Source: DATKEG01 sp035544515
GTDB taxonomy: Bacteria > Acidobacteriota > Vicinamibacteria > Fen-336
Length of the DNA stretch: 36,751 bases
NCBI GenBank assembly: GCA_035544515.1
Contig: DATKEG010000208.1
Coordinates: 1 to 36,751, forward strand
Direction of reading: 5' to 3'
Below the pieces are notes generated by a model. It was not told the origin of the DNA, ran no database searches, and saw only the letters and a program-made list of their open reading frames with translations. Shown here piece by piece: positions 1-7,385 of the stretch. Position 1 is the stretch's first letter; the number at the start of each line of letters is the position of its first letter. The position numbers and the translations under genes were made by a program.

Positions 1-294
1 GACCTCATACTCCGTGCCGTGGCGGCTGCCCAGGGATTGGTCGTCGCCCGTGCTGGTGTGCTCGAGCGACCGAACCCGGACGGCGCGCTTCCGGCGGTGC
101 ACCTGACTCTTCAAGATCCAGAGTGGGTCACCGCCACGGACGCGCGAATCCCGTTCACCTATCTCGCGGGGGGGTCTCCGGCGGTGCCATGTGCCGTTCG
201 CATCAGGCTCGCGGGTCCAGACCAGCGTACCTGGACTTACCGCCCCGAGGGCGTGGAGAACTGCTGGCCGAAACCGTCCTCCACGCGGCGATGA
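1..294 (+). CDS. Possible 3' end of an unidentified gene (partial, entering from the left edge)
   Basis: A reading frame is open from the first base of the window and ends at TGA 292-294. The GTG at 19 could be a start, but the frame is also open before it, so the gene may begin outside the window. The C-terminal stretch (VRIRLAGPDQRTWTYRPEG) loosely resembles the C-terminal part of actinobacterial TIGR03084/maleylpyruvate isomerase-like proteins. The match is by eye and weak, and the last dozen residues look out of frame with that family. No ribosome binding site or other domain marks are visible. It could equally be chance open frame in GC-rich DNA or a decayed gene end. Bases 295-369 hold nothing I can assign. 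Confidence 0.25.
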   Translation, partial: DLILRAVAAAQGLVVARAGVLERPNPDGALPAVHLTLQDPEWVTATDARIPFTYLAGGSPAVPCAVRIRLAGPDQRTWTYRPEGVENCWPKPSSTRR

Positions 295-369
295 CGCGCG
301 AGCGGCGGTGCGGGCGAACGAGGAAGCAGGAGGCCGAGATGCGAGCGCGTCGTCTACTGGACTAGGGTT

Positions 370-780
370 GTGGGAGGCGGACACCTGAGCCGGCGGCTGT
401 TCCTCGCCCTGATCCTCTCGCAGGCGGCGCACTCGATCGAGGAGTACGTCTTTCGCCTCTACGACGTGTTCGCTCCCGCGCGGTTCGTCAGCGGCCTGGT
501 GAGCGGCAACCTCGCCGTCGGATTCGCCGTCGTCAACGCCGCCGTGGTCCTGCTCGGCCTGTGGTGCTATCGGGCGCGGATACGCAGGCCACATCCGTCC
601 GGCAGGAGCTGGGCGTGGTTCTGGACCGTCCTGGAAGGCGCCAACGGGACGGGCCACCTCATCCTCGCGGCGGCCGAAGGCGGATATTTCCCCGGCGTGG
701 CGACCGCACCCCTCCTGCTCGGCTTCTCGATCGCCCTGGGCGCGACGCTGCTGCGAGGCGACGTCAGGACGCCGGTTTGA
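370..780 (+). CDS. HXXEE-domain integral membrane protein
   Basis: A 136-residue protein with about four hydrophobic segments. It carries the hallmarks of the HXXEE family (PF13787): a His-x-x-Glu-Glu motif near residues 21-25 (HSIEEY), an Asn-Gly-Thr-Gly-His motif in the second half (NGTGHL), and an aromatic-Phe-Pro-Gly turn (GYFPG) before the last membrane segment. The family has no established biochemical role; the conserved His and Glu residues in the membrane suggest metal or proton handling, which is inference. Start: GTG at 370, the first plausible start after an in-frame stop, without a clear Shine-Dalgarno sequence. It is monocistronic and convergent with the small Fis-type gene that ends at 808. 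Confidence 0.75.
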   Translation: MGGGHLSRRLFLALILSQAAHSIEEYVFRLYDVFAPARFVSGLVSGNLAVGFAVVNAAVVLLGLWCYRARIRRPHPSGRSWAWFWTVLEGANGTGHLILAAAEGGYFPGVATAPLLLGFSIALGATLLRGDVRTPV

Positions 781-807
781 CGTCGCGGTGCATGACCTGG
801 CGATCGG

Positions 808-1044
808 TCAGCGGCCGAAATGACTCCCGAGGCCGAACCCGGTGTCCGCTGGCGCGGTGTCCCGCCGCAGGCCGAGCCGCTTCATCTTTTCGTTGAGCGT
901 CGTCGGGCGGATGCCCAGCGCCGCGGCCGCCCGGCGCTGGTGGCCGCCCGCCGCCGCCAGCGCGTTGACGATCAGATTGCGCTCGTACTCACGGACCTGG
1001 TCCTGCAGGTTGAAACCGGCCGGAAACACCTGGATCGATCCCAT
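808..1044 (-). CDS. Stand-alone Fis-type helix-turn-helix DNA-binding protein
   Basis: This 78-residue protein is almost entirely one Fis/NtrC-type DNA-binding domain (HTH_8). Residues about 14-58 contain the typical pattern (YERNLIVNALAAAGGHQRRAAAALGI, given as positions 19-44 of the protein in outline) followed by a recognition helix with TTLNEKMKRLGL. In NtrC-family activators this domain sits at the C-terminus behind an AAA+ sigma54-interaction domain. Here no AAA+ or receiver domain is present, so it should bind DNA as a dimer without directly activating sigma54 polymerase. Start: the ATG at 1044 has a GGGGAG sequence about 6 nt upstream; an upstream in-frame start at 1095 is possible but lacks this. 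The C-terminal 20 residues look disordered. The targets are unknown. Closest alternative: a degraded C-terminal fragment of a regulator, though the dedicated ribosome binding site argues for a real small gene. Confidence 0.75.
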   Translation of the reverse strand: MGSIQVFPAGFNLQDQVREYERNLIVNALAAAGGHQRRAAAALGIRPTTLNEKMKRLGLRRDTAPADTGFGLGSHFGR

Positions 1045-1174
1045 GCACGCTCCCCGTTCGGCGGCCTCGACGGACCGCGATGCCCCGAGATGCAATGTAC
1101 GGGTCGCCCGAGCGCGACACCATGAGCGGCTGCGGTTTTTTGGATGGGTTCTAGCTTGGCCTGCAAACCTTTGG

Positions 1175-1197
1175 TCGGCCTCGGCTTAAGGGGCCGA
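1175..1197 (-). terminator. Weak hairpin over the stop codon of the 1186-2190 gene
   Basis: A 6-bp inverted repeat, TCGGCC (1175-1180) and GGCCGA (1192-1197), with an 11-nt loop overlaps the TAA stop of the exported protein gene. There is no T-tract on the minus strand after it, so termination activity is doubtful. The rest of 1045-1174 shows no gene. Confidence 0.2.
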
Positions 1198-2190
1198 ATG
1201 CGTGGGGGATGAGGCGCTCTTCTTCTTCGGCTGGAGCGTCTCGAGCAGCTCGTACGGCAAGCGCGCGTTGACTTGCACGCGGTGCTCCTGCGTCGTGACG
1301 CTGACCGCCGAGGCGAGCTGAGCCAGTTCCGGCTTCTGCGCGGCCTGCAGCGACACCATCGCCACCACCCCGCGCACGAGGTCGGCCAGGTTCTGGGCCG
1401 CGGCCGCGTCGGCCGTCTCGCCCGTGACCTGCAGCGCGACCACGGGGTCGAGGTCGCCGGTCACCACCATCGAGCGCAGGGCCGGGATCTGCATGCCCGT
1501 CCCGCCGCCTCCGGGCAACGTGGTCGGCATCCGGGCCAGCATCGACTGGTCGCCCGCCATCCAGAACGTGGAGCCCGGCTTGACGGTCTCGAGCAGCGCC
1601 ATGAGCGCGGTGTTCGCGCGGAGGCCGCCCGACCCGTTCGCGCGGTTCGTGATCACGGCTTCCACGGCGCTCTGGGAGCCGAGCGCCAGCGTCGTGTCGT
1701 CGAGGAAGGCCACCGCGGTCGCGCCCTTCTTCTCCTCGTCGTAGAGGTACATGGACGTGCCCTCGTGGTTCTTGGTCGTGACCCCCGGCTTCTCCTCGGC
1801 CGCGCGGCCGAGCTTGTACCGGTCGAAGCGGCCCGTGATGAGGGCCACCCCGGGGTCCTTCTTCATGCCGGACGGATCGCGGCCGGCGATCACGACGCGG
1901 TCGAGGTCGCGCTCGGGATCGAGGCCGAGCTTCTCCTCGAGGTCGGCGAAGGCGTCGGGCCGTGCCTGGCCCGGCCCGTCGCCGAAGCGCGCATAGAAGG
2001 GGCTGCTCACGAACCGCTTGACGTCCAGGCCGATCACGAACCGCGAGTCGGCCGGCAGCGCCAGGGCCTCCGCCTCGAGCGGTCCCACGGCGGCCCGGGC
2101 GGGATCCAGGTACAGGGCGCCGACGCCGGCCACCACGCCCACCCCCACGACCAGCATCGAAGCGAACACGACCAATCGGCTGCGCGTCAT
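1186..2190 (-). CDS. Signal-anchored protein of unknown function (DUF3352-like)
   Basis: A 334-residue protein starting with a basic tip and one hydrophobic segment (residues about 5-25: RLVVFASMLVVGVGVVAGVG), so it is exported and anchored or secreted. The mature part alternates predicted strands and helices, with statements typical of DUF3352-like proteins: a region where an integer 'value' is compared (VIGLDVKRFVSSPFYARF near residue 50), and a central FLDDTTLALGSQSAVEAVI segment. Such proteins are common in Acidobacteria, Myxococcota and Rokubacteria and have no known role. Start: ATG at 2190 with GGAGG 8 nt upstream; the in-frame start at 2211 is less well placed. It lies 30 bp after the last ABC permease on the same strand and is probably the last gene of that operon. 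The assignment to DUF3352 is by resemblance only. Confidence 0.75.
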   Translation of the reverse strand: MTRSRLVVFASMLVVGVGVVAGVGALYLDPARAAVGPLEAEALALPADSRFVIGLDVKRFVSSPFYARFGDGPGQARPDAFADLEEKLGLDPERDLDRVVIAGRDPSGMKKDPGVALITGRFDRYKLGRAAEEKPGVTTKNHEGTSMYLYDEEKKGATAVAFLDDTTLALGSQSAVEAVITNRANGSGGLRANTALMALLETVKPGSTFWMAGDQSMLARMPTTLPGGGGTGMQIPALRSMVVTGDLDPVVALQVTGETADAAAAQNLADLVRGVVAMVSLQAAQKPELAQLASAVSVTTQEHRVQVNARLPYELLETLQPKKKSASSPTHSAP

Positions 2191-2220
2191 CTGTCGGCCT
2201 CCGGCCCTCATTCTAGGGCG

Positions 2221-3075
2221 TCACTCTTCGATAACGTACTCGCGGCGGGAAAAGATCCACAGAGATGCGGCGAGGAAGAGCAGGGTCGCCGCCGTAAGTA
2301 CCTGCAGCGACAGCGCCGCAGGCAGCACCTGGCCGAAGATCGCGGTGACGCCCTCTTGCGGCGGCCGGTGACGGATGAGCGACTGCAGCCAGGCGGTCAG
2401 CGTCAGGCGCGGCATGTACCCGGGCAGGTTGGCCAGGAGCTCCCAGACGAAGACGAAGAGCAGGCCGGGGATGACCGGTCGCCGCAGCAGGACGCCCACG
2501 AGGGTGAAGAGCGCGCCGTAGGCGACGAGGGCCAGGGCCATGACGCCCAGGTCGCGGAAGAGGTCTCCCACCCGCGCGCCGATCCCGCTCCAGCCGCCGG
2601 CCGTGGCGAGCAGGAAGAAGCTGACGACGATGGCGGGAAGCGCCAGGGCGAACGTGGTGGCCACGTAGGCCGCGAACTTGCCGATCAGGATCGCGCTCCT
2701 CCGCACGGGGCGCGTGATGAGGTACGTGAGCGTCTTGCCGTCCACCTCGTCCGCGACGAGCGCCGTCGCGTAGAAGAGCGCCGTGACCGGCAGGGCGAAG
2801 CGGAGGTAGTAGTAGGTCACGATGTTGCCGTAGAAGTCGAAGGCCGCGACGCGCGGCGGGAGCCGGCCGAGCACGGCCCGGTACACGATCGCGAGCACCA
2901 CGGGCAAGGCGAGGAGGAGGGCCATCATCAGGCTGCGGCGGCTCCACACCATCGCGTCGAGCGAGAGGTCGAACACGGCACGCGCCGCGCGCACCGTGGG
3001 CAGCGGGCGGGTGGTGTCCCGGCCAGGCCCCGGGTCGCTCGCGGCGTCGGCGGGCCCGGCCGCCGCCGCGTTCAC
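2221..3075 (-). CDS. ABC-2 type transporter permease (second pair)
   Basis: A 284-residue ABC-2 type permease with about six membrane segments starting near residue 50 (MMALLLALPVVLAIVYRAVL). The loop DEVDGKTLTYLITRPVRRS is the typical ABC-2 cytoplasmic coupling loop, in which polar 'xGTxxxxxxRPxxR' residues follow the second membrane segment. Start: GTG at 3075, whose GTGA overlaps the TGA stop of the upstream ATPase by 4 bp, a clear sign of translational coupling. The N-terminal 30 residues are Ala/Gly/Pro-rich and probably disordered. It should pair with the ATPase encoded at 3072-3992. The substrate cannot be read from sequence. Family members act in gliding-motility-type secretion, copper-linked NosFY-type systems and drug or lipid export. 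Confidence 0.88.
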   Translation of the reverse strand: MNAAAAGPADAASDPGPGRDTTRPLPTVRAARAVFDLSLDAMVWSRRSLMMALLLALPVVLAIVYRAVLGRLPPRVAAFDFYGNIVTYYYLRFALPVTALFYATALVADEVDGKTLTYLITRPVRRSAILIGKFAAYVATTFALALPAIVVSFFLLATAGGWSGIGARVGDLFRDLGVMALALVAYGALFTLVGVLLRRPVIPGLLFVFVWELLANLPGYMPRLTLTAWLQSLIRHRPPQEGVTAIFGQVLPAALSLQVLTAATLLFLAASLWIFSRREYVIEE

Positions 3076-3992
3076 CGGGGCACCAGGTAGCGGAACACGG
3101 ACGCGAGGTCCTCGTCGGGCGAATACATCTCGAGGACCCCGGCCTCCAGCGCCGCCTCGTGCAGATGGCCGTAGAACTCGTCGGGCTTCGCCGTCTGCAG
3201 TGTCAACCACTCGCCGTCCGCGCCGAAGGTGAGCGAGAGCAGGTGCGGCGCGCCGACCACGGCGCGGGCCAGGGCACGCGGGTCGCGCGCGCGCACCGAC
3301 ACCGTGTGCGGGTGCTCGTCCATCAGGTCGCGGATCTCGCGCACGTCGCCCTCGGCCAGGATGCGGCCGTTGTGGATGAGCAGCACGCGGCGCGTCATGG
3401 CCTCGACCTCGTACAGGATGTGGCTCGACACGAGCACGGTGCGGCCCTCTCGCCCGAGCCGCTTCACGAGGTCCACCACGCGGCGGCGGTTGACGGGGTC
3501 CATGCCCGACAGCGGCTCGTCGAGGAGCAGGACCTGCGGGTCGTGCGCGAGCGCCTGCGCCATCTTGATCCGCTGGCGCATGCCCTTGCTGTAGCCGCCC
3601 ACCTTGCGGTCCTTGGCCTCGAGGAGCGCGACGGAATCGAGCGCCTGCTCCGCGCGGCGCCCGCACTCGGCCTCGTCGAACCCGGTCAGCCGCAGCAGCG
3701 CGGTCACGAGCTGCAGCCCGGTCATGCCCTCCCAGAAGGCGTCGGTCTCCGGGCAGAGGCCGACGTGGTGGTACAGCGCGGGCGTACCCCACGCCGGCCG
3801 GCCCAGCAGGCGCACCTCGCCCTGGCTCGGAGCGAGCAGGCCGGCGGCCAGCTTCAGGAAGGTGGACTTGCCGGCCCCGTTGGGGCCCAGCAGGCCGGTG
3901 ACGCCGGGTCCCACGGTCGTGCTCACGTCGTTGAGCGCGATCACGGGCCCGTACCAGCGCGAGGCGCGCACGTACTCCAGGGTGGCGGTCAC
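3072..3992 (-). CDS. ABC transporter ATP-binding protein (second pair)
   Basis: A 306-residue ABC ATPase. Visible motifs in order: Walker A GPNGAGKST (residues about 38-46), ABC signature GYSKGMRQR, Walker B VLLLDEP with catalytic Glu, D-loop SGMD, and H-loop SSH. The Y-S-[TK]-G-M signature is the form seen with ABC-2 permeases. A C-terminal extension of about 90 residues follows the ATPase core. Start: GTG at 3992 overlaps the stop of the upstream permease by 4 bp (GTGA); no better start exists because the reading frame upstream is antisense-like. It powers transport with the permease at 2221-3075, or possibly both ATPases and both permeases form one heteromeric complex. Confidence 0.93.
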   Translation of the reverse strand: MTATLEYVRASRWYGPVIALNDVSTTVGPGVTGLLGPNGAGKSTFLKLAAGLLAPSQGEVRLLGRPAWGTPALYHHVGLCPETDAFWEGMTGLQLVTALLRLTGFDEAECGRRAEQALDSVALLEAKDRKVGGYSKGMRQRIKMAQALAHDPQVLLLDEPLSGMDPVNRRRVVDLVKRLGREGRTVLVSSHILYEVEAMTRRVLLIHNGRILAEGDVREIRDLMDEHPHTVSVRARDPRALARAVVGAPHLLSLTFGADGEWLTLQTAKPDEFYGHLHEAALEAGVLEMYSPDEDLASVFRYLVPR

Positions 3993-4834
3993 GTCACGAT
4001 CTCCACCGCTCTCACGCGCGAGCGGAGGACGGCCAGGCAGCCCGCCCCGAGCGCGACGAGGGCCAGCGCCGCCCAGGGCCAGGGCACGGTGGCGGTACGT
4101 TCGGCGGTGCCGAACAGCGCGCGGCCGATCGACTGGATGTTGGTGGCGATCGAGAGCACCGCGGCCTCGGGCCGGTCGAACGCCTCCCGCAGGATGGTGT
4201 GGACGGTCTGCAGGCCCATGAGCAGCCCGAAGAAGCCGAGTCCGGCCACGCGCGCGCTCCGGGAGAGCGAAGAGACGGCCAGCATCAGGAGGCCGAGCAC
4301 GGCCGAGAGGACGAGGGCGTAGAGCGCGATGGCCGGCCCGATCCAGGCCAGCTCCCATTTCAGGAACTGGTCGGGGGCGAGCGCGAGCGCGATCAGGTAC
4401 AGCAGCAGGGCGGGCACGAGCGTGAGGAACAGGTTGAGCAGCAGGACGACCAGTAGCTTGCCCGCAACGTAATCGCGGCGCGTGAGCGGGCGCGAGAGGT
4501 ACACCAGGACGGCGCCGGTGCGCAGGTCGTTGGCCACGAGGCCCGCGCCCGCGAAGATGGTGACGAACAGGACGGGGACCAGCTGCTGGCTGAGGAATTG
4601 CCCGAAGAGCCGCCCGTCCACGGGCAGCACGCGATTGGCCTCCGGGAAGCGCGTCACGACGTAGATGTGGATGACCCGCACCAGGAAGGGCAGCCAGCCC
4701 AGGGCGAGCAGCCCCAGGAACCAGCGGCGCGCCAGGATCAGCCGCAACGCCTCGCGGGTGATCGGCCAGAAGCGCACCTTGCGCAGCGGGGCGCGCGCCT
4801 CGTAGCGGCGGTACGTCTGCTCGTAGATCGGCAT
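3989..4834 (-). CDS. ABC-2 type transporter permease (first pair)
   Basis: A 281-residue integral membrane protein with a short cytoplasmic N-terminus (MPIYEQTYRRYEARAPLRK) and about six membrane segments. The loop NDLRTGAVLVYLSRPLTRRDY matches the ABC-2 coupling-loop pattern also seen in the second permease of this cluster. Start: ATG at 4834, four bases after the stop of the upstream ATPase, with an AGGA sequence about 9 nt upstream. Its stop overlaps the GTG start of the next ATPase. It is only distantly similar to the permease at 2221-3075, so the two pairs are probably an old duplication rather than a recent one. Confidence 0.88.
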   Translation of the reverse strand: MPIYEQTYRRYEARAPLRKVRFWPITREALRLILARRWFLGLLALGWLPFLVRVIHIYVVTRFPEANRVLPVDGRLFGQFLSQQLVPVLFVTIFAGAGLVANDLRTGAVLVYLSRPLTRRDYVAGKLLVVLLLNLFLTLVPALLLYLIALALAPDQFLKWELAWIGPAIALYALVLSAVLGLLMLAVSSLSRSARVAGLGFFGLLMGLQTVHTILREAFDRPEAAVLSIATNIQSIGRALFGTAERTATVPWPWAALALVALGAGCLAVLRSRVRAVEIVT

Positions 4835-4838
4835 GGGA

Positions 4839-5765
4839 CTAGTCCTGCACCTCGTGGCCCAGCGCGCGCAGGAAAACGTCCTCCAGGCTTTCCGCGCCCG
4901 GCCGCAGGTGCCGCACCTGGACGCGGTTGTCGCGGGCCGTGCGGAAGATCAGCTCCGGGCCGGCGCCGTCGGTCAGGAAGACGCGATAGCCGTCCTCGCC
5001 GGGGCGCCAGTCGCAACCCTGGTCCTTGAGGTCGGTGAGGAAGGCGGCGGCGTCGCCCTTGAGGCGCACGTCGTAGACCGAGCGGCGCGTGCCGGTCAGC
5101 TCCGCGATCGGACCGCGCGCGGCCACGCGCCCCTGGTTGAACACGATCACGTTCTCGCAGACCTCCTCCACGTCGTGGAGCAGGTGCGAACACAGGATCA
5201 GGCTCATCTGGCGGCGGCGGGAGACGTCGCGGATGAGCGCCAGCATCTCCAGGCGCCCGGCCGGGTCGAGGCCGTTGGTCGGCTCGTCGAGGAGCAGCAG
5301 GTCCGGATCGTGCACGAGCGCCTGCGCCAGCTTCACGCGCTGCTTCATGCCGGTCGAATACGTCTCGACGGCCCGGTAGCGCGCCTCGCCGAGGCCGACG
5401 TAATAGAGGACCTCGTGCGCGCGGCTGATGGCCTCGGACCGCGGCAGGCCGCTGAGCTCGCCCGCGAAGGCGACGAACCCCGCCGCGGTCATGCCCGGCG
5501 TGTGGCAGTCCACCTCGGGCATGTAGCCGATGCGCCGGCGGACCTCGAGCGGGGCGCGGAAGGGGCTCAGGCCGAAGGCGGACAGCGTCCCCTGGTCCGG
5601 CCGCAGGAAGCCCAGCAGCGTCTTGAGGAAGGTGGTCTTGCCCGCTCCGTTGGGACCGAGCAGGCCCGTGGGTCCCGCGTCGAACGCACCGGTGACGCCG
5701 TCGAGCGCGCGCAGGGGACCGTAGGAGACCGCGAGGTCCCGGAACTCGACCAGCGGCTCGGGCAT
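4839..5765 (-). CDS. ABC transporter ATP-binding protein (first pair)
   Basis: A 308-residue ABC ATPase with Walker A GPNGAGKTT (residues about 36-44), signature TYSTGMKQR, Walker B LLLLDEP, D-loop NGLDP and H-loop CSH. A C-terminal domain of about 80 residues follows the core (DVRLKGDAAAFLTDLKDQG region) and ends in a SLEDVFLRALGHE motif that is usual for ABC-2-coupled ATPases (the SLEDxF box). Start: ATG at 5765 (MPEPLVEF). Only GGAAAAG lies just before it, and a better GGAGG is 18 nt away, so initiation strength is uncertain. First gene of the ABC block, 121 bp after the ubiX stop. Confidence 0.93.
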   Translation of the reverse strand: MPEPLVEFRDLAVSYGPLRALDGVTGAFDAGPTGLLGPNGAGKTTFLKTLLGFLRPDQGTLSAFGLSPFRAPLEVRRRIGYMPEVDCHTPGMTAAGFVAFAGELSGLPRSEAISRAHEVLYYVGLGEARYRAVETYSTGMKQRVKLAQALVHDPDLLLLDEPTNGLDPAGRLEMLALIRDVSRRRQMSLILCSHLLHDVEEVCENVIVFNQGRVAARGPIAELTGTRRSVYDVRLKGDAAAFLTDLKDQGCDWRPGEDGYRVFLTDGAGPELIFRTARDNRVQVRHLRPGAESLEDVFLRALGHEVQD

Positions 5766-5886
5766 CTTTTCCAGTGAACGAGTCCTCCCGTGGGGAAGTT
5801 CCCGTTCATTCTGGCCCAGGCGGGTCTGGGAGCGGGAACCTTGCTCCCGCCGACGTTGACGGAGACGACCTTGGCGGCCGCCCCGT
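5766..5886. repeat. Intergenic segment with two imperfect hairpins (ubiX - ABC block)
   Basis: This 121-bp spacer between ubiX and the first ABC ATPase holds an inverted repeat TGAACG (5775-5780)/CGTTCA (5803-5808) and, further on, a GC-rich hairpin in the stretch near 5829-5850 (GGGAGC and GCTCCC arms). They could be a partial terminator for ubiX, an mRNA-stabilising element or a repeat family. With one copy in the window I cannot tell. No T-tract follows. Confidence 0.3.
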
Positions 5887-6519
5887 TCAGCGCGCCCGCT
5901 TGCGCCGCGCGGGCGGCGGGGCGCTGCTCGCCATCTCGCCCGACCAGCGCGCGCCGTCGAGATGGATGCCGAACAGGTCCAGCAGCCGCGCCACCGTGTG
6001 GTCCACGACATCGTCGAGCGTCTTCGGCCGGGTGTAGAACGCGGGCAGGGGCGGCGCGATGACCGCGCCCATGCGGGAGAGCTTGAGCATGTTCTCCAGG
6101 TGGATGTCGCTCAGCGGGGTCTCGCGCACGGCCAGCACCAGGCGGCGGCGCTCCTTGAGCACGACGTCGGCCGCGCGTTGCACCAGGTTCTCGCAGTGGC
6201 CGTGGGCCACGGCGGCCAGCGTACGGACGCTGCACGGCACCACGACCATGCCCAGGGTGAGGAACGAGCCGCTGGAGACCGCGGCGCCCTGATCGTTCTC
6301 GGGGTAGCTGCGCGTCGCCAGCCGGCGCACCTCGTCGAGCGAATGCGGCGTCTCGTGCAGCAGCGTCCGCGCTCCCCAGCGGCTGACCACGAGGTGCGTC
6401 TCCACGTCGGTGCGCCGCAGCGCCTGCAGGAGCCGGACGCCCAGGATCGTCCCCGTGGCTCCCGTGATCCCCACCACCAGCCGGCGGGGCGCCTGCGACG
6501 TCTTCGCCATGCGAGCCAC
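5887..6519 (-). CDS. ubiX: UbiX-family flavin prenyltransferase
   Basis: UbiX joins a dimethylallyl group to reduced FMN, making the prenylated FMN cofactor used by UbiD-type decarboxylases in ubiquinone synthesis and aromatic acid metabolism. The 210-residue protein has the FMN-binding start (VVGITGATGT), the SSGSF segment, VVVPCSVRTLAAVAHG, and the C-terminal block RETPLSDIHLENMLKLSRMG and PPLPAFYTRPKTLDD, all diagnostic. Length is normal. Start: GTG at 6519 has GGAG 6 nt upstream; the ATG at 6510 gives the more usual N-terminus but the GGAG is then 15 nt away. The last 15 residues are basic. No ubiD-like gene lies in the window, so the partner decarboxylase must be elsewhere. It is divergent from the DUF1206 gene. 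Confidence 0.93.
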   Translation of the reverse strand: MARMAKTSQAPRRLVVGITGATGTILGVRLLQALRRTDVETHLVVSRWGARTLLHETPHSLDEVRRLATRSYPENDQGAAVSSGSFLTLGMVVVPCSVRTLAAVAHGHCENLVQRAADVVLKERRRLVLAVRETPLSDIHLENMLKLSRMGAVIAPPLPAFYTRPKTLDDVVDHTVARLLDLFGIHLDGARWSGEMASSAPPPARRKRAR

Positions 6520-6557
6520 AGGTTACTCCAGCGGGCCACCGGCGCGGCAAACCACCC

Positions 6558-6563
6558 TACACT
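6558..6563 (+). promoter_or_regulatory. Possible -10 element for the DUF1206 gene
   Basis: TACACT (4 of 6 matches to TATAAT) lies 9 bp before the ATG at 6573 in the 53-bp gap between two divergent genes. No -35 match is evident. The transcript would have almost no leader. Confidence 0.3.
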
Positions 6564-6572
6564 GGTCGTGGC

Positions 6573-7385
6573 ATGAACGCGCGCGCGATGGCGCGGCCGG
6601 CCCGCCGATGGGCGGAGCCGGCGGCCCGTGTCGGCTACACCGCGAAGGGCATCGTCCACGTGGTCGTGGGCGGCATCGCGGTGCGCGCGGCTCTCGGCTG
6701 GGGCGGCCGCGCCACGGACACGCGCGGGGCGCTGCAAACCATGGGAGAGCCGGGCCTGTTCGGCACGCTCCTGCTCCCGCTGGTGGCGGCGGGCCTCTTT
6801 GCCTACGTGTTCTGGCGCCTGGCGCAGGCGCTGCTCGACCTCGACCGCAAGGGAGACGACGCGAGGGGGCTGCTCGCGCGCGCCGGCTTCCTGGGCAGCG
6901 GTTTCGCCTACGCGGGGCTGGCCCTCACAGCCGCGCAGATGGCGATGGGCGGCGCCGGGGGCGGCCGCGACGAGGTGCGGCTGTGGACGGCGCGCGCGCT
7001 GGCCGATCCGGACCGGTGGTGGCTCGTGGTGGCCACCGGCGTGGGCGTCGCCAGCGGCGGCCTCTTCCAGTTCTACAAGGCCCACGCGAACAGGTTCGAG
7101 GAGCACCTCGCGCTCTCCCGGATCTCGGCCCAGGGCCGCCGCTGGGTGCGCCGCGTGGGACGCGTGGGCCTCGTGGCGCGGGGCGTCACGCTCGGCGTGA
7201 TCGGCTGGTTCCTCGTCCTCGCCGGCATGCACGTCGACGCCGGCGAGGCACACGGTCTGGGCGGGGCGCTGCGCGCCCTGCGGCAGGCCGACTACGGGCC
7301 GTGGCTGCTCGGCGGCGTGGGCGTCGGCCTGGCCGCCTACGGCCTCTTCTCTATGGTGGAAGGCCGTTTTCGCCGGATCGGCTGA
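6573..7385 (+). CDS. DUF1206 integral membrane protein
   Basis: A 270-residue membrane protein made of three related units of two membrane segments each. Each unit begins with an arginine-rich amphipathic lead and a Gly-[YF]-x-[AV]-[KR]-G-type motif: RVGYTAKGIVH near residue 20, GSGFAYAGLAL near 110 and RVGLVARGVTLG near 200. This threefold repeat with G-Y/L-x-A-[KR]-G is the DUF1206 pattern. The family has no known activity. Start: ATG at 6573 (MNARAMARPARRW). Its last 35 bp overlap tail-to-tail with the gene on the opposite strand ending at 7351, so the two mRNAs would be complementary over that stretch. Confidence 0.85.
   Translation: MNARAMARPARRWAEPAARVGYTAKGIVHVVVGGIAVRAALGWGGRATDTRGALQTMGEPGLFGTLLLPLVAAGLFAYVFWRLAQALLDLDRKGDDARGLLARAGFLGSGFAYAGLALTAAQMAMGGAGGGRDEVRLWTARALADPDRWWLVVATGVGVASGGLFQFYKAHANRFEEHLALSRISAQGRRWVRRVGRVGLVARGVTLGVIGWFLVLAGMHVDAGEAHGLGGALRALRQADYGPWLLGGVGVGLAAYGLFSMVEGRFRRIG

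Noticed and set aside
1130..1140. T-run as an intrinsic terminator of the Fis-type gene area
   Set aside because: No stable GC stem precedes the TTTTTT on the plus strand, and the genes face away from it.
1140..1180. Sigma54 promoter near the Fis-type gene (TTGGC...TTTGG)
   Set aside because: The -12 element lacks TTGC and the 24/12 spacing does not fit.
1273..3090. Long open plus-strand frame opposite the exported-protein and ABC genes
   Set aside because: It is rich in His, Arg and Gln and has no family pattern; it is the complement of GC-rich coding sequence.
5567..5886. Peptide-like minus-strand stretch (NVGGSKVPAPRP) between ubiX and the ABC ATPase
   Set aside because: It has no start with a ribosome site, runs into ATPase coding sequence in another frame and matches no family I know.
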